Of a stretch of 64,000 bases of DNA, positions 44,092-52,489 are shown piece after piece (within the stretch, counting starts at the first letter, position 1; the number at the start of each line of letters is the position of its first letter). The notes under the pieces are model-generated. The model did not search any database and had not been told where the DNA came from. It saw nothing but the letters and a program-made list of their open reading frames with translations. Origin of the DNA: Pedobacter zeae (GTDB lineage Bacteria; Bacteroidota; Bacteroidia; Sphingobacteriales; Sphingobacteriaceae); assembly GCF_014196715.1 (NCBI RefSeq), contig NZ_JACIEF010000002.1, positions 1,239,574-1,303,573 of the forward strand, read 5' to 3'. A program made the position numbers and the translations under genes.

Positions 44092-44283
44092 ATGAAAAAT
44101 AAATTATTTTTAATATCAATGTTATTAATTCTGATAGCAGACTCTTTATTTTCACAAGATATGAAGAAACAAAAAGCGATCAAAATTAGCAGACTAGAGT
44201 TTGAAGAAATGATGATGAAGCATAATGGTAATGGTAAGGAGGTAAGTAGAAAAGACCTTTCCCCAATTCGTAAATATTATTAA
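44092..44283 (+). CDS. Small exported peptide
   Basis: The product is 63 residues starting at ATG 44092. A clear signal peptide (MKNKLFLISMLLILIADSLFSQ) precedes a basic, charged mature part of about 41 residues (KISRLEFEEMMMKHNGNGKE, ending SPIRKYY). A longer frame opens at 43948, but the signal peptide fixes this start. It lies between the candidate precursor peptide and another tiny gene; no family is recognised. Confidence 0.5.
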   Translation: MKNKLFLISMLLILIADSLFSQDMKKQKAIKISRLEFEEMMMKHNGNGKEVSRKDLSPIRKYY

Positions 44284-44295
44284 TTAGGAGATGAT

Positions 44296-44472
44296 ATGCT
44301 TATAACTGAAAATTTAATTGAAAAAAAATATATTCTTATTTATAGACGTCATGACTATTATCAGGAAATAGAAAAAATTACCAAATGCATAGCGGAAAGA
44401 CCAGATTACCGCTTTAAACTTAATTATACTAATCTTTTTAAAAGTGGAAAAAACAATCTCTATTTTATATAA
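44296..44472 (+). CDS. Tiny open frame, possibly a truncated gene
   Basis: The product is 58 residues: MLITENLIEKKYILIYRRHD, then YYQEIEKITKCIAERPDYRF and a short tail ending NNLYFI. AGGAG at 44286-44290 is a good ribosome site. It starts 12 bases after the previous stop, so the two are probably co-transcribed. It may be the front part of a larger protein cut off at the repeat that begins at about 44480. No family is recognised. Confidence 0.4.
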   Translation: MLITENLIEKKYILIYRRHDYYQEIEKITKCIAERPDYRFKLNYTNLFKSGKNNLYFI

Positions 44473-44479
44473 TTATTCC

Positions 44480-44541
44480 TTGGTTTTTTTCGAAAAACCA
44501 CCTATTTCAATCAATTCGTCCACAAAATGGTTGGAATTACG
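44480..44541. repeat. Island repeat, copy 1
   Basis: CGAAAAACCACCTATTTCAA followed by TCAATTCGTCCACAAAATGG is a diverged copy of the elements at 50935-50996 and 52083-52148. On the minus strand this copy reads SNHFVDELIEIGGFSKKTKE and a stop, like the tail of a protein; the other two copies have stops within the frame. Confidence 0.6.
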
Positions 44542-44556
44542 CACCGTTACTGATCC

Positions 44557-44588
44557 AAAGCCCTTAAAGATATCTTAAAGGGCTTTTT
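44557..44588 (+). terminator. Rho-independent terminator
   Basis: AAAGCCCTT pairs with AAGGGCTTT, with AAGATATCTT in the loop or upper stem, and is followed by TTTTT. The remaining gap to 44791 shows no supported gene. Confidence 0.7.
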
Positions 44589-44791
44589 TTGTTTTTACGC
44601 AATTTAAAATCTTTGTTTAACGATAGAGGCCGATTTATGGTTAGCACTCTATATGGACACCCTGGCCGGTGCCGAATGGTTAAAAAACTCAATCTTTGAT
44701 TATAACATTTTGTTGGTGAATGATTTAACAGTATATGTCTTAGTCTTTTTTGGTTCGGAGGCAAATTGGGGCGTTCTGGGAAAAGATAGAG

Positions 44792-45505
44792 CTAATTCAG
44801 GTTGACGCCAAATAATAGGCCGAACCAGGGGCTTCCATGATAAATCCAATTCGTGTTGTTCTTGTCAAGAAGATAATCAACGCCTACAGCAAATCCCAGG
44901 TTAAATTTCTTGGCATCATAAATGCCAGCAAAGCCGCCGTTGATTACAAATCCATCATATTCGTAATCAAGCTGTTGTTTGGTTACAAAAGGGTTCATGG
45001 TTACTGCACCCAAGCCTATAAAGCCACCGTATCCGTAACCAACACCGCTAACCTTAAACTTCTTAGAGCCTCTAGGCTTTGCAGAACTGATGCGATAGCT
45101 GTCCCTTCTGCGACCCAGATAAATGGCGGCACTAAAATTTGGATTCAGCTGCTGTGGAAATCCCTTTACCGGTGGACGGATCTTAAATGGTATGGTCAAT
45201 ACATCCACATCAAAAGTATATCGATAGATCTTTAAGTTTTTTATGGATGACATTTTTATTTCCAAGGAACTTAACTTTTGAGAAACAGGTTTGAGTCTAA
45301 CTATGCCATTGGTTTCCTCAACTTCGACCTTAATGTGTTTTTGTGAGGGAAGCTGTTTTGCTACGCTGTCTAGCAGAGTATATTCCTTCGCGGAAACAGT
45401 ATAAACATCTGTAGGTATCTCAGTTACAGTTTGTACGCTTTTACAGCTACAAAAATATATACCAGCCACTAACATGGCCAGCATGTAATGAAATTCTTTT
45501 CTCAT
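44792..45505 (-). CDS. Lipoprotein with outer-membrane-protein-like C-terminus
   Basis: This 237-residue protein has a lipoprotein signal (MLVAGIYFCSCKSVQ, lipid-bearing Cys about residue 21). Residues 25-110 are mixed. The second half is rich in Gly and aromatics (GVGYGYGGFIGLGAVTMNPF) with alternating strands, and ends WFGLLFGVNLN, like small beta-barrels. Function is unknown. It is 75 bp downstream of the P-type ATPase on the same strand and probably co-transcribed with it. Confidence 0.7.
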   Translation of the reverse strand: MRKEFHYMLAMLVAGIYFCSCKSVQTVTEIPTDVYTVSAKEYTLLDSVAKQLPSQKHIKVEVEETNGIVRLKPVSQKLSSLEIKMSSIKNLKIYRYTFDVDVLTIPFKIRPPVKGFPQQLNPNFSAAIYLGRRRDSYRISSAKPRGSKKFKVSGVGYGYGGFIGLGAVTMNPFVTKQQLDYEYDGFVINGGFAGIYDAKKFNLGFAVGVDYLLDKNNTNWIYHGSPWFGLLFGVNLN

Positions 45506-45579
45506 CCAATTTTCTTTATGTAATATTTAATGCCCGAAATAATTACCTGTAAACGATTAAATGCAAAAGCTGCATACTA

Positions 45580-48282
45580 TTAAAGCCACTGGTTAAATCT
45601 TTTAATGAACCATGTTTTAATCAATTGAGTAAGTCCACAATAACCTGCCAGAATACCAATTAGCCACGGAAAGTAACTCAGTGGCAAAGGTTGTAGCTTT
45701 AATGCACCGGCAATTGGAGAAAAAGGTATAAATATTCCAATGAACATGATCAATGAGGTAAGTGCAACAACGGGAGTTGCCGCCCAACTCTGGATGAAGG
45801 GTATTTTTCTTGTTCTGATCATATGCACGATCAAGGTCTGGGAGAGTAGTCCCTCTATGAACCAGGCACTCTGGAAAAGGCTCTGATGTCCGGGCATATT
45901 GGCCTTGAATACGAACCACATCACTGCGAAGGTAGCATAGTCAAATATGGAACTGATTGGCCCAATGAACAGCATGAACTTGCTGATGCCACCCGCATCC
46001 CATTTTTGTGGCCTTTCAATAAAATTTTCGTCCATGCTGTCCCATGGAATGGAGGTCTGGGAAATATCGTACAACAGGTTCTGTACCAACAGCTGGATTG
46101 GTAACATAGGTAAAAATGGTAAAAAGGCACTTGCACCAAGCATACTGAACATATTTCCAAAGTTGCTGCTGGCTGTCATTTTGATATATTTGATGATGTT
46201 GCCAAAAGTTCTTCTTCCATAGATCACCCCTTTGCGTAAAACCACCAGGTCTTTTTCCAACAGGATAATGTCTGCGCTCTCTTTGGCTATGTCTACAGCG
46301 GTGTCGACAGAGATACCTACATCTGCGTCCCTAAGAGCAGCTGCATCATTGATGCCATCTCCCATAAAACCAACCGTATGCCCTTTTGACTGCAAAAGCT
46401 TAACAATCCTCGACTTTTGTATTGGACTTAGCTTTGCCATGATATTAGTTTCATCCAACCTTTTTATTAACTGTTCGTTGTTTAATAATTCAATTTCCTT
46501 ACCGAGCAGGATATGGTTTACCGGAATGCCTACATCGCGGCATATTTTTTTAGTTACGATTTCATTATCACCAGTAAGTACCTTAATGTTTACGCCTAGC
46601 TTCTGTAATCCTTCAATTGCAGGTTTGGCAGAGGGCTTAGCTGGATCCAGAAACCCAATAAAACCCGTAAGCACCATATTGGTTTCGTCGGAAACGGAAT
46701 AGGTAAGCGGTCTTTTATCAGCTTCCTTAATGGCTACCAACAGTACACGAAGACCTTCCTCATTTAGTTTTCTAGATGTGTCAAGCACAATCTTACGCAT
46801 GGCATTGTCCATTGGGACAATTTTATCATTTTCAATATGAAGTTGCTTATTCTCTCCTGGATCAAAGGCGTGAGAACAATGATCGAGCATTTCTTCTACT
46901 GCCCCTTTACAGATCAGCAGGTGTTTTCCGTTTTTCTCTTCCAGGATGACGCTCATCCTTCTCCTTTGGAAATCAAACGGGATTTCATCAATTTTAGAAA
47001 AATGTTCATCTGCATTGATGCAGCTATGGATTTCTGCATGTTCTAATACCGCAACATCCAATAGGTTTTTTAATCCGGTCTGGTGAAAACTGTTCAGGTA
47101 TGCCCACTTCATCACCTCATCATCCTCATTGCCAAAAACGTTCAGGTGCCGTTCCAGTACGATTTTGTCCATGGTCAATGTACCGGTTTTATCCGTACAG
47201 AGAACATCCATGGCTCCAATGTTCTGGATGGCATTCAAACGTTTAACAATCACTTTTCGCTTGCTCATGTTCTTAGCTCCCTTGGCCAGGTTAGCAGTTA
47301 CGATCATTGGTAGCATTTCGGGAGTAAGTCCAACGGCTATCGAAATTCCGAACAGCAGCGCTTCAAACCAATCACCTTTAGTCAGTCCGTTTATCAGAAA
47401 TACGAGCGGCACCATCACGACCATAAATCTGATCAATAGCCAGCTCACCCTATTGATACCCTTATCAAAACTTGTTTCGGCCCGTTTTCCCGTAATTGCC
47501 TTGCCAATGGTGCCAAAATAGGTGGCATTTCCAGTATTGACTACAATGGCCATTCCCGTACCGCTGACTACGTTTGTTCCCATAAAGCAAATGTTATCGA
47601 GTTCAAGAGGGGAGGTGTTTTTGACATTACCTAGTTGCGCTGCTCTTTTTTCAAGCGGAAGTGATTCGCCGGTAAGCATCGATTGGCTCACGAACAGATC
47701 TTTACACTGCATCAACCTGCAATCGGCGGGGATCATGTCTCCCGCACTCAAAAAAATAATATCGCCTGGAACAAGTTCTGTGATGTTGATTTCCGCTTTC
47801 TCCATGCCCTTACGGAGTACGGTTGCGGTAGTCTTTACCATACTCTTTAGCGATTCTGCCGCCCTGTTGCTGCTGTATTCCTGCCAAAAGCGTAAAATCG
47901 AACTGAGCATGACCATTACCCCAACTACGATCACCGTCTTATAACTGCGATCATTAGGGGCCGCAATTAGCACATCGATGATGAATGAAACGACAGCAAG
48001 TATGATCAGCACCCCAATGAATGGATTTAAAAAAGCCTGAAATAGCTGAATATACCAAGCCGGTGCTTTTTCGTGGGCAATTTCATTAAAGCCGAATTTT
48101 TTCCTTCTGGCGGTTACCTCGCTTCGTGACAGGCCACCTTCGCTACTTTCGAGTATGGCATAGATGAATTGATATCCTTCTTCGGCAACCCTTAGTAAGC
48201 GGGTTGAGGACTGTTTATCCAGGTTCCTTTCAGCTGTTGTTTTTTTTTGCATGGTTCTGTTGATGTTAGCCAGTATTCTCAT
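45580..48282 (-). CDS. mgtA: Magnesium-translocating-type P-type ATPase
   Basis: The protein has up to 900 residues (an ATG at 48252 would give 890). P-ATPase order is clear: N-terminal cation-ATPase domain (SRSEVTARRKKFGFNEIAHE), actuator TGES (SMLTGESLPLEK), phosphorylation site DKTGTLT (VLCTDKTGTLTMDKI), hinge MGDGINDAAALRDADVGISV, and about ten membrane helices. The similarity is closest to MgtA/MgtB (P3B), which import Mg2+. Membrane motifs NLLYDISQ and IPWDSMDEN are typical of that group. It lies inside the island, downstream of a two-component system on the same strand. Confidence 0.92.
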   Translation of the reverse strand: MRILANINRTMQKKTTAERNLDKQSSTRLLRVAEEGYQFIYAILESSEGGLSRSEVTARRKKFGFNEIAHEKAPAWYIQLFQAFLNPFIGVLIILAVVSFIIDVLIAAPNDRSYKTVIVVGVMVMLSSILRFWQEYSSNRAAESLKSMVKTTATVLRKGMEKAEINITELVPGDIIFLSAGDMIPADCRLMQCKDLFVSQSMLTGESLPLEKRAAQLGNVKNTSPLELDNICFMGTNVVSGTGMAIVVNTGNATYFGTIGKAITGKRAETSFDKGINRVSWLLIRFMVVMVPLVFLINGLTKGDWFEALLFGISIAVGLTPEMLPMIVTANLAKGAKNMSKRKVIVKRLNAIQNIGAMDVLCTDKTGTLTMDKIVLERHLNVFGNEDDEVMKWAYLNSFHQTGLKNLLDVAVLEHAEIHSCINADEHFSKIDEIPFDFQRRRMSVILEEKNGKHLLICKGAVEEMLDHCSHAFDPGENKQLHIENDKIVPMDNAMRKIVLDTSRKLNEEGLRVLLVAIKEADKRPLTYSVSDETNMVLTGFIGFLDPAKPSAKPAIEGLQKLGVNIKVLTGDNEIVTKKICRDVGIPVNHILLGKEIELLNNEQLIKRLDETNIMAKLSPIQKSRIVKLLQSKGHTVGFMGDGINDAAALRDADVGISVDTAVDIAKESADIILLEKDLVVLRKGVIYGRRTFGNIIKYIKMTASSNFGNMFSMLGASAFLPFLPMLPIQLLVQNLLYDISQTSIPWDSMDENFIERPQKWDAGGISKFMLFIGPISSIFDYATFAVMWFVFKANMPGHQSLFQSAWFIEGLLSQTLIVHMIRTRKIPFIQSWAATPVVALTSLIMFIGIFIPFSPIAGALKLQPLPLSYFPWLIGILAGYCGLTQLIKTWFIKRFNQWL

Positions 48283-48730
48283 CAGAATTAATATTGAATA
48301 GTGAATTTATTTTTAGTGGTGATGAATCGTTCACGAGTATATTTATTACCCGTCATGAACGGTATGCTTATGATAGCTTCTTATTTCTGTGATTTATATT
48401 AAATCTTTATACTGTAATTGTATGATGAGCTGTTTTGTTAGCCCAGAGAAACAGGTTATGCCCTTTAAGGCAGAAGCGTTGACCTTATTTTTAGCCACTG
48501 GATATTTTTTAGGGATTAAAAAAGATATTATGCTTGGATGTCGTTTTTGGGCCGCCAATAGCTGATATTCCACTTGTTTTCTTTTTGGCATAATGATAAG
48601 ATAAAGTCCCAACGCCTCAGGGTCGCCTAAAAGAGACTTGCCTGGTTTAGCTGGGTTGTTAAAACTGAAGTATTATTTCAGGATCAATGTCCGTTTCGAT
48701 TTTTTTAAGTGCGACAAAAGTAGGGTATAC

Positions 48731-48758
48731 AAAAAAAGCCTTCCGTTAGGGAAGGCTT
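48731..48758 (-). terminator. Terminator of the two-component operon
   Basis: Read leftward, AAGCCTTCC pairs with GGAAGGCTT and is followed by TTTTT. It lies 37 bases past the kinase stop codon. The rest of the 512-bp gap 48283-48794 holds no gene I can support. Confidence 0.85.
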
Positions 48759-48794
48759 AGAAATTCATTAGAATTTGATTAGAATAGCATTGAA

Positions 48795-50162
48795 CTAAAC
48801 GTGAGGAATTTCAACGGTGAAAGTACTTCCTTCAGCAGTTTTTGATTGTAAGGTGATTGTTCCGCTATGAAGTTCCACAATCTTATTAGTCAGTGAAAGG
48901 CCGATCCCATTTCCTGAGGCAAAACCATGGTTGGTTCCACGGTAAAAGGCGGTAAAAATATGTGGGAAATCTTTTTCATCAATGCCAATGCCCTGGTCTT
49001 GAAAACGCAGAATGGTTTTGTCGCTGAAATAGTTGATGGCAACTGTAATTTCCTCTGCTTTTGAGAATTTACAACCGTTTTCCATTAGATTGATAAAAGC
49101 GAGTTTTAAAAGGTATTCATTACCCATAACTGAGATGAAATCGTCATCCTCTATTTCAGTTTCGAAGATAATATTGATTTTATAGCCAGGCTGTACATGC
49201 AGTAAATCACTACGGGCGTCGAGGATCAGCTCATCTATTCGAAGTTCCCTGAATGCGATTTCGGTAAGGTCATAATTAGCCTTAGCTAGATCTAATAGGC
49301 TGTTGGATAAACGGACCAACTTTTGGGCATCAGTTATTGCGTGGACAATCGATTCTTTATAAGCTTCGGTACTGCGATCCTTTTCTAACGTGAGCTGTAA
49401 TTCGGCCAACATGGCTGTAAGTGGGGTCCTGAGTTCATGGGATATATTAGAGACGACTTCTTTCTGTGCGTCAAATGATTTTTCCAGCCTGTTAAGCATG
49501 GCGTTAAAGGTAATGGCTAGCTCAGCTATCTCATCTTTGCCATTACCTTCCCTGATTCTTAAATCCAGATTGGTAGCGGTAATTTCTTCAACTTCATCAA
49601 TCAGGTCAGAGACAGGTTTAAGGGCCTTATTTGCAAGAAACAGACCGCTTAGGTAGATCAGTATAATCGTGAACAGAAATGCAATGATCAAGGTGTACTT
49701 CAGGTTCGCTAGTTTGGCATAGCCCAGCTGATCATTAGCGGCAGCAGTCAGTACATAGTTTCCTGTCTTGTGCCTGTATAAAATACCCACGACCTGCATT
49801 TTGCCCTGATAGAATTCAATGTGTTGCTTTTTAACGATTTCATCAATCATCCGGGGAGTCTCTTTTACCTTATCGATATCAACCGCATCATGGTATTTCA
49901 GATGGAATGAGGTGTCGTAGATGGCCACTTCTTCTTCATAGAGTGCATTTTGGGAATTCCTGTAGATCAGCTGTAGTACTGAAGGAGAAATCTTTGCATC
50001 CAAGAGCAATTTGGCCTTGGTAATGGCAATATTATTCAGTTGTTTGTAATATTCTTCCTTCCTGTTCTTATTATAAGAGAGGTAAATAACAAGTGCAAAA
50101 ACGAGGAAAATTGCAGCAACAATACCAGTAAACAGCAAGGTTAGCTTATTGCGGATTTTCAT
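48795..50162 (-). CDS. Sensor histidine kinase with HAMP domain
   Basis: This 455-residue inner-membrane kinase has membrane helices at about 6-28 and 155-175 that frame a periplasmic sensor of about 125 residues. A HAMP linker follows, then HisKA with the phosphorylated His in VSNISHELRTPLTAM. The ATPase domain has N-box NLMENGCKFSKA, DQGIGIDEKDFPHIF and GNGIGLSLTNKIVELHSG. The start overlaps the end of the response regulator gene by 17 bases. The signal is unknown; the adjacent cation ATPase makes metal or envelope stress a guess. Confidence 0.93.
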   Translation of the reverse strand: MKIRNKLTLLFTGIVAAIFLVFALVIYLSYNKNRKEEYYKQLNNIAITKAKLLLDAKISPSVLQLIYRNSQNALYEEEVAIYDTSFHLKYHDAVDIDKVKETPRMIDEIVKKQHIEFYQGKMQVVGILYRHKTGNYVLTAAANDQLGYAKLANLKYTLIIAFLFTIILIYLSGLFLANKALKPVSDLIDEVEEITATNLDLRIREGNGKDEIAELAITFNAMLNRLEKSFDAQKEVVSNISHELRTPLTAMLAELQLTLEKDRSTEAYKESIVHAITDAQKLVRLSNSLLDLAKANYDLTEIAFRELRIDELILDARSDLLHVQPGYKINIIFETEIEDDDFISVMGNEYLLKLAFINLMENGCKFSKAEEITVAINYFSDKTILRFQDQGIGIDEKDFPHIFTAFYRGTNHGFASGNGIGLSLTNKIVELHSGTITLQSKTAEGSTFTVEIPHV

Positions 50163-50835
50163 ATTTAAATATAAAGCCCAGGCCAGGTTTAGTATGTATG
50201 AGCTTGTAGGTAAAGTCCTTGTCGATTTTCTTTCTCAAGTAGTTGATGTAGACATCGATAAAATTGGTTCCGGTATCGAAATGGGTATCCCATACCTTTT
50301 CTGCAATCTCTGTTCTGGTCAGCAACTTTTCTTTGTTCTGGATCATGTATTCCAATAACTTAAGCTCTTTTGGAGTCAGGTTGATTTCTTTACCGGAACG
50401 GGTTACAGTTTTGGTATCATTGTTCAATTGAAGATCTCCATATATAGTGATAGGCTCTTTAGATTTCAATTCAAGTGAATTCCTTTTCAATAGTGCCCGA
50501 ATTCTGACATATAATTCTCTCAGATCGAAAGGTTTAACCATATAATCGTCTGCACCTGCATCAAAACCCTCTACTTTATCATCTGTTGTACCTAATGCGG
50601 TAAGCATAATAATCGGAACAGTTGGACATTTGGTTTTTATTTCCTTGCATAGTTCAATCCCGCTAACTTTAGGGAGAATTATGTCGGTAATGATTAAATC
50701 ATATTTATTTGAAAATACTAATCTTTTTCCAAATTCTCCGTCATAGGCCAAGGTAACAGTAAATCCCTGCTCTTCTAATCCTTTTTGAAGCAGGCCAGCA
50801 ACTCTCTGTTCGTCTTCGATAACCAATATATGCAT
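50146..50835 (-). CDS. Response regulator, OmpR/PhoB family
   Basis: This 229-residue DNA-binding regulator has a receiver with acidic pocket Glu7/Asp8, phospho-acceptor Asp51 (IITDIILPKVSG), Thr in MLTALG and Lys in YMVKPFDLRELYVRIRALL. The C-terminal winged helix (about 125-225) includes NLTPKELKLLEYM and FIDVYINYLRKKID. It is first in the operon, overlapping the kinase gene by 17 bases. A possible promoter lies just upstream. Confidence 0.95.
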   Translation of the reverse strand: MHILVIEDEQRVAGLLQKGLEEQGFTVTLAYDGEFGKRLVFSNKYDLIITDIILPKVSGIELCKEIKTKCPTVPIIMLTALGTTDDKVEGFDAGADDYMVKPFDLRELYVRIRALLKRNSLELKSKEPITIYGDLQLNNDTKTVTRSGKEINLTPKELKLLEYMIQNKEKLLTRTEIAEKVWDTHFDTGTNFIDVYINYLRKKIDKDFTYKLIHTKPGLGFIFKYENPQ

Positions 50836-50849
50836 ATCACCTTTTTTAT

Positions 50850-50877
50850 CAAAGTTATAATTTTTTTATCCATCAAC
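50850..50877 (-). promoter_or_regulatory. Possible promoter of the two-component operon
   Basis: Read leftward, TTG, 16 bases and TAACTTTG (complement of 50850-50857) resemble the consensus with a slightly short spacer. The start codon at 50835 would leave a leader of about 9 nt. Confidence 0.4.
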
Positions 50878-50934
50878 TTTATTGCCACTGGATTTAACCC
50901 TGTTAAGTATATTACAGAATAAATATTCTTTCAA

Positions 50935-50996
50935 AATTTTAGAAAAACCGCCTAATTTCAATCCATTCATCAATGGCATGGTTTGAAATTACAGAC
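50935..50996. repeat. Island repeat, copy 2
   Basis: AAAATTTTAGAAAAACCGCC followed by TAATTTCAATCCATTCATCA is almost identical to copy 3 at 52083-52148 and related to copy 1 at 44480-44541. It lies in the 328-bp gap 50836-51163, which holds no gene. Confidence 0.75.
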
Positions 50997-51163
50997 TTTT
51001 TTAGTTTTGGATAATTTGCATTTTTGAATAGAACAAATGACGCCTGATTTTTTGTTTAGGGTTTATTGCTGCGACAGCTGAATTAGCATAGAGATTTCAC
51101 TTATTGAGTCTTTTTCAAATGATTGATAATTTATAGATTTTCTCATAATTCGTATATTCGAAA

Positions 51164-51712
51164 ATGGTAAGATTAGATCTGCAAAATATTTATGATGTAA
51201 ATGCTGTAAATGATAATGGAAATGAATTAATTGCGGAATTTGATGCTCCACAGACAAATGGAGGCCTTATACATATACATGTTAAGCTTTCTTTGCATCC
51301 AGATCCCTTCTTATCGAAGGTTTATAATCTCTGTTTAGGTCCGGTTGATGAAACTGGATCGATAGATGATAAGATAAGACTCAAGCACCAGGATGTCAGC
51401 AAAGTTTTATCGACTGCTATTTTTGTCGCCTATTATTTTTTGAATGATAGACAGGATAGCGTTATTGGTTTAGATGGCTCGGATGATATTCGTGCAAACC
51501 TATACCATAGCATGTTCATACTAAATAGGGAATTAATGTCAGATTTTTTTGTTTGTGTTGGGGTAGATTGGTATGTGAAACTATTAAGAAACAAAATCGA
51601 TGTCGAAAGAGATGATCAAGGAAATCCACTCTTTAAACCTATTATTGAGCCATTTGATTACTTAAGGGATAGAAAACAATTATATGGATATTATATGTTT
51701 TCATTAAAATAA
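51164..51712 (+). CDS. DUF6934-like protein
   Basis: This 182-residue soluble protein has an N-terminal strand region, YNLCLGPVDETGSIDDKIRL, a VLSTAIFVAYYFL helix and a DDIRANLYHSMFILNREL motif near residue 110. This order resembles DUF6934, a small Bacteroidota family often found with a tiny partner gene; the assignment is from memory. The next gene (51752) encodes 62 residues and starts 39 bp later. TATATTCG (51153-51160), a near-consensus -7 box, sits only four bases before the ATG, so the mRNA could be leaderless or use another promoter. Confidence 0.65.
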   Translation: MVRLDLQNIYDVNAVNDNGNELIAEFDAPQTNGGLIHIHVKLSLHPDPFLSKVYNLCLGPVDETGSIDDKIRLKHQDVSKVLSTAIFVAYYFLNDRQDSVIGLDGSDDIRANLYHSMFILNRELMSDFFVCVGVDWYVKLLRNKIDVERDDQGNPLFKPIIEPFDYLRDRKQLYGYYMFSLK

Positions 51713-51719
51713 ATTTTAA

Positions 51720-51747
51720 TTGTTGTAAAATTTATTTATTATATTTG
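51720..51747 (+). promoter_or_regulatory. Promoter immediately before the 62-residue gene
   Basis: TTG at 51720-51722, a 17-base spacer and TATATTTG at 51740-51747. The predicted transcript start falls at or within a few bases of the ATG at 51752. Confidence 0.5.
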
Positions 51748-51751
51748 TAAT

Positions 51752-51940
51752 ATGAATCCACGTATGCAACAACAGCTAGAACATTTTAAGAAAGTAACTA
51801 GCCACCAAAAAGCGTCTGGAGAAAAAAGACGCACAAGCAATAATTCCTATGAAGATAGTCTTTCAAAAGCTATTCGAACAGAAGAAGATGGTAAAAGATT
51901 TATGGCTAATTTAAAAAGCGTTTTAGAAAAGTCAAAATAA
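51752..51940 (+). CDS. Small charged protein, possible partner of the DUF6934-like gene
   Basis: The product is 62 residues, very polar and basic/acidic (MNPRMQQQLEHFKKVTSHQK and SLSKAIRTEEDGKRFMANLK), with no signal peptide. It is probably helical in its C-terminal half. A consensus-like promoter (TTG 51720-51722, 17 bases, TATATTTG 51740-51747) ends four bases before the ATG, so this gene may be expressed on its own and possibly without a leader. A terminator follows. The pair recalls toxin-antitoxin layouts, but there is no proof. Confidence 0.6.
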   Translation: MNPRMQQQLEHFKKVTSHQKASGEKRRTSNNSYEDSLSKAIRTEEDGKRFMANLKSVLEKSK

Positions 51941-51960
51941 TTCAAAAGAAGATAAAATAG

Positions 51961-51992
51961 AAAAAAGCAACTTTTATACAAGTTGCTTTTTT
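51961..51992 (+). terminator. Terminator of the DUF6934-like gene pair
   Basis: AAAAAAGCAACTT pairs perfectly with AAGTTGCTTTTTT over a six-base loop. Confidence 0.85.
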
Positions 51993-52082
51993 CTATTTTA
52001 AATGGATTTAAAAGTATTCCCTAATGGCTTCTTGATCAATAGTTAGTAGATTTAAATTAAATGACTTCATTTTTTATTAATT

Positions 52083-52148
52083 TTTCTCCAAAATTTTAGG
52101 AAAACCACCTAATTTCAATCCATTCATCAATGGCATGGTTTGAATTAG
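52083..52148. repeat. Island repeat, copy 3
   Basis: Partner of 50935-50996 with only a few differences over about 60 bases. It lies just before recombinase scar 3. Confidence 0.75.
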
Positions 52149-52151
52149 GTC

Positions 52152-52350
52152 GCTAATGACCCTTAACAGGGCAAGAGATTTTAAGCAGTCTTTTGCTTTT
52201 TTATTACCTATTAATTTATTGTTAATCAGATAAATACGGCTGAATGCGTCTGCCATTTGGGCGGTTCGATCTTGAAGGTTTTTCTAAATCGAATTTTTCG
52301 GGGAAATCCCATTACGGAGCTTAAGAATAGTTTCTACTTTTGATAAAAAA
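52152..52350 (-). pseudogene. C-terminal relic of a serine recombinase (scar 3)
   Basis: The minus-strand translation contains GISPKNSI, DRTAQMADAFSRIYLINNKL and KKAKDCLKSLALL, with an internal stop. It aligns with scars 1 and 2 (FPEK…RT…IYLINN…KK…K..L). ACCCTTAACAGGGCAA at its lower edge matches the edge of scar 2, but the TTCCACCC part is replaced by ATGACCC. Confidence 0.7.
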
Positions 52351-52489
52351 TCGGGTTTCGACAGGCGGCTATTGCTTATATTTATCTATTGAATGCCATT
52401 TAAGATATAGCCGTGTATAAGATGAATGTGGAAACCAGCAGACAAGGAAAGTTTGCCCTGTTTCATCAGTACAGGCCCAAAATTTAGCT

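Noticed and set aside
44564..44764. 66-codon minus-strand frame after the peptide locus
   Set aside because: It overlaps a clear terminator hairpin and shows no protein-like pattern.
45617..47944. Several long frames opposite or out of frame within the P-type ATPase gene
   Set aside because: They overlap a clearly recognisable ATPase in the other frames and have no family features of their own.
48394..48612. 72-codon minus-strand frame between mgtA and the kinase
   Set aside because: Basic, low-complexity composition with no start signal or family resemblance; it could be a relic, but I cannot support it.
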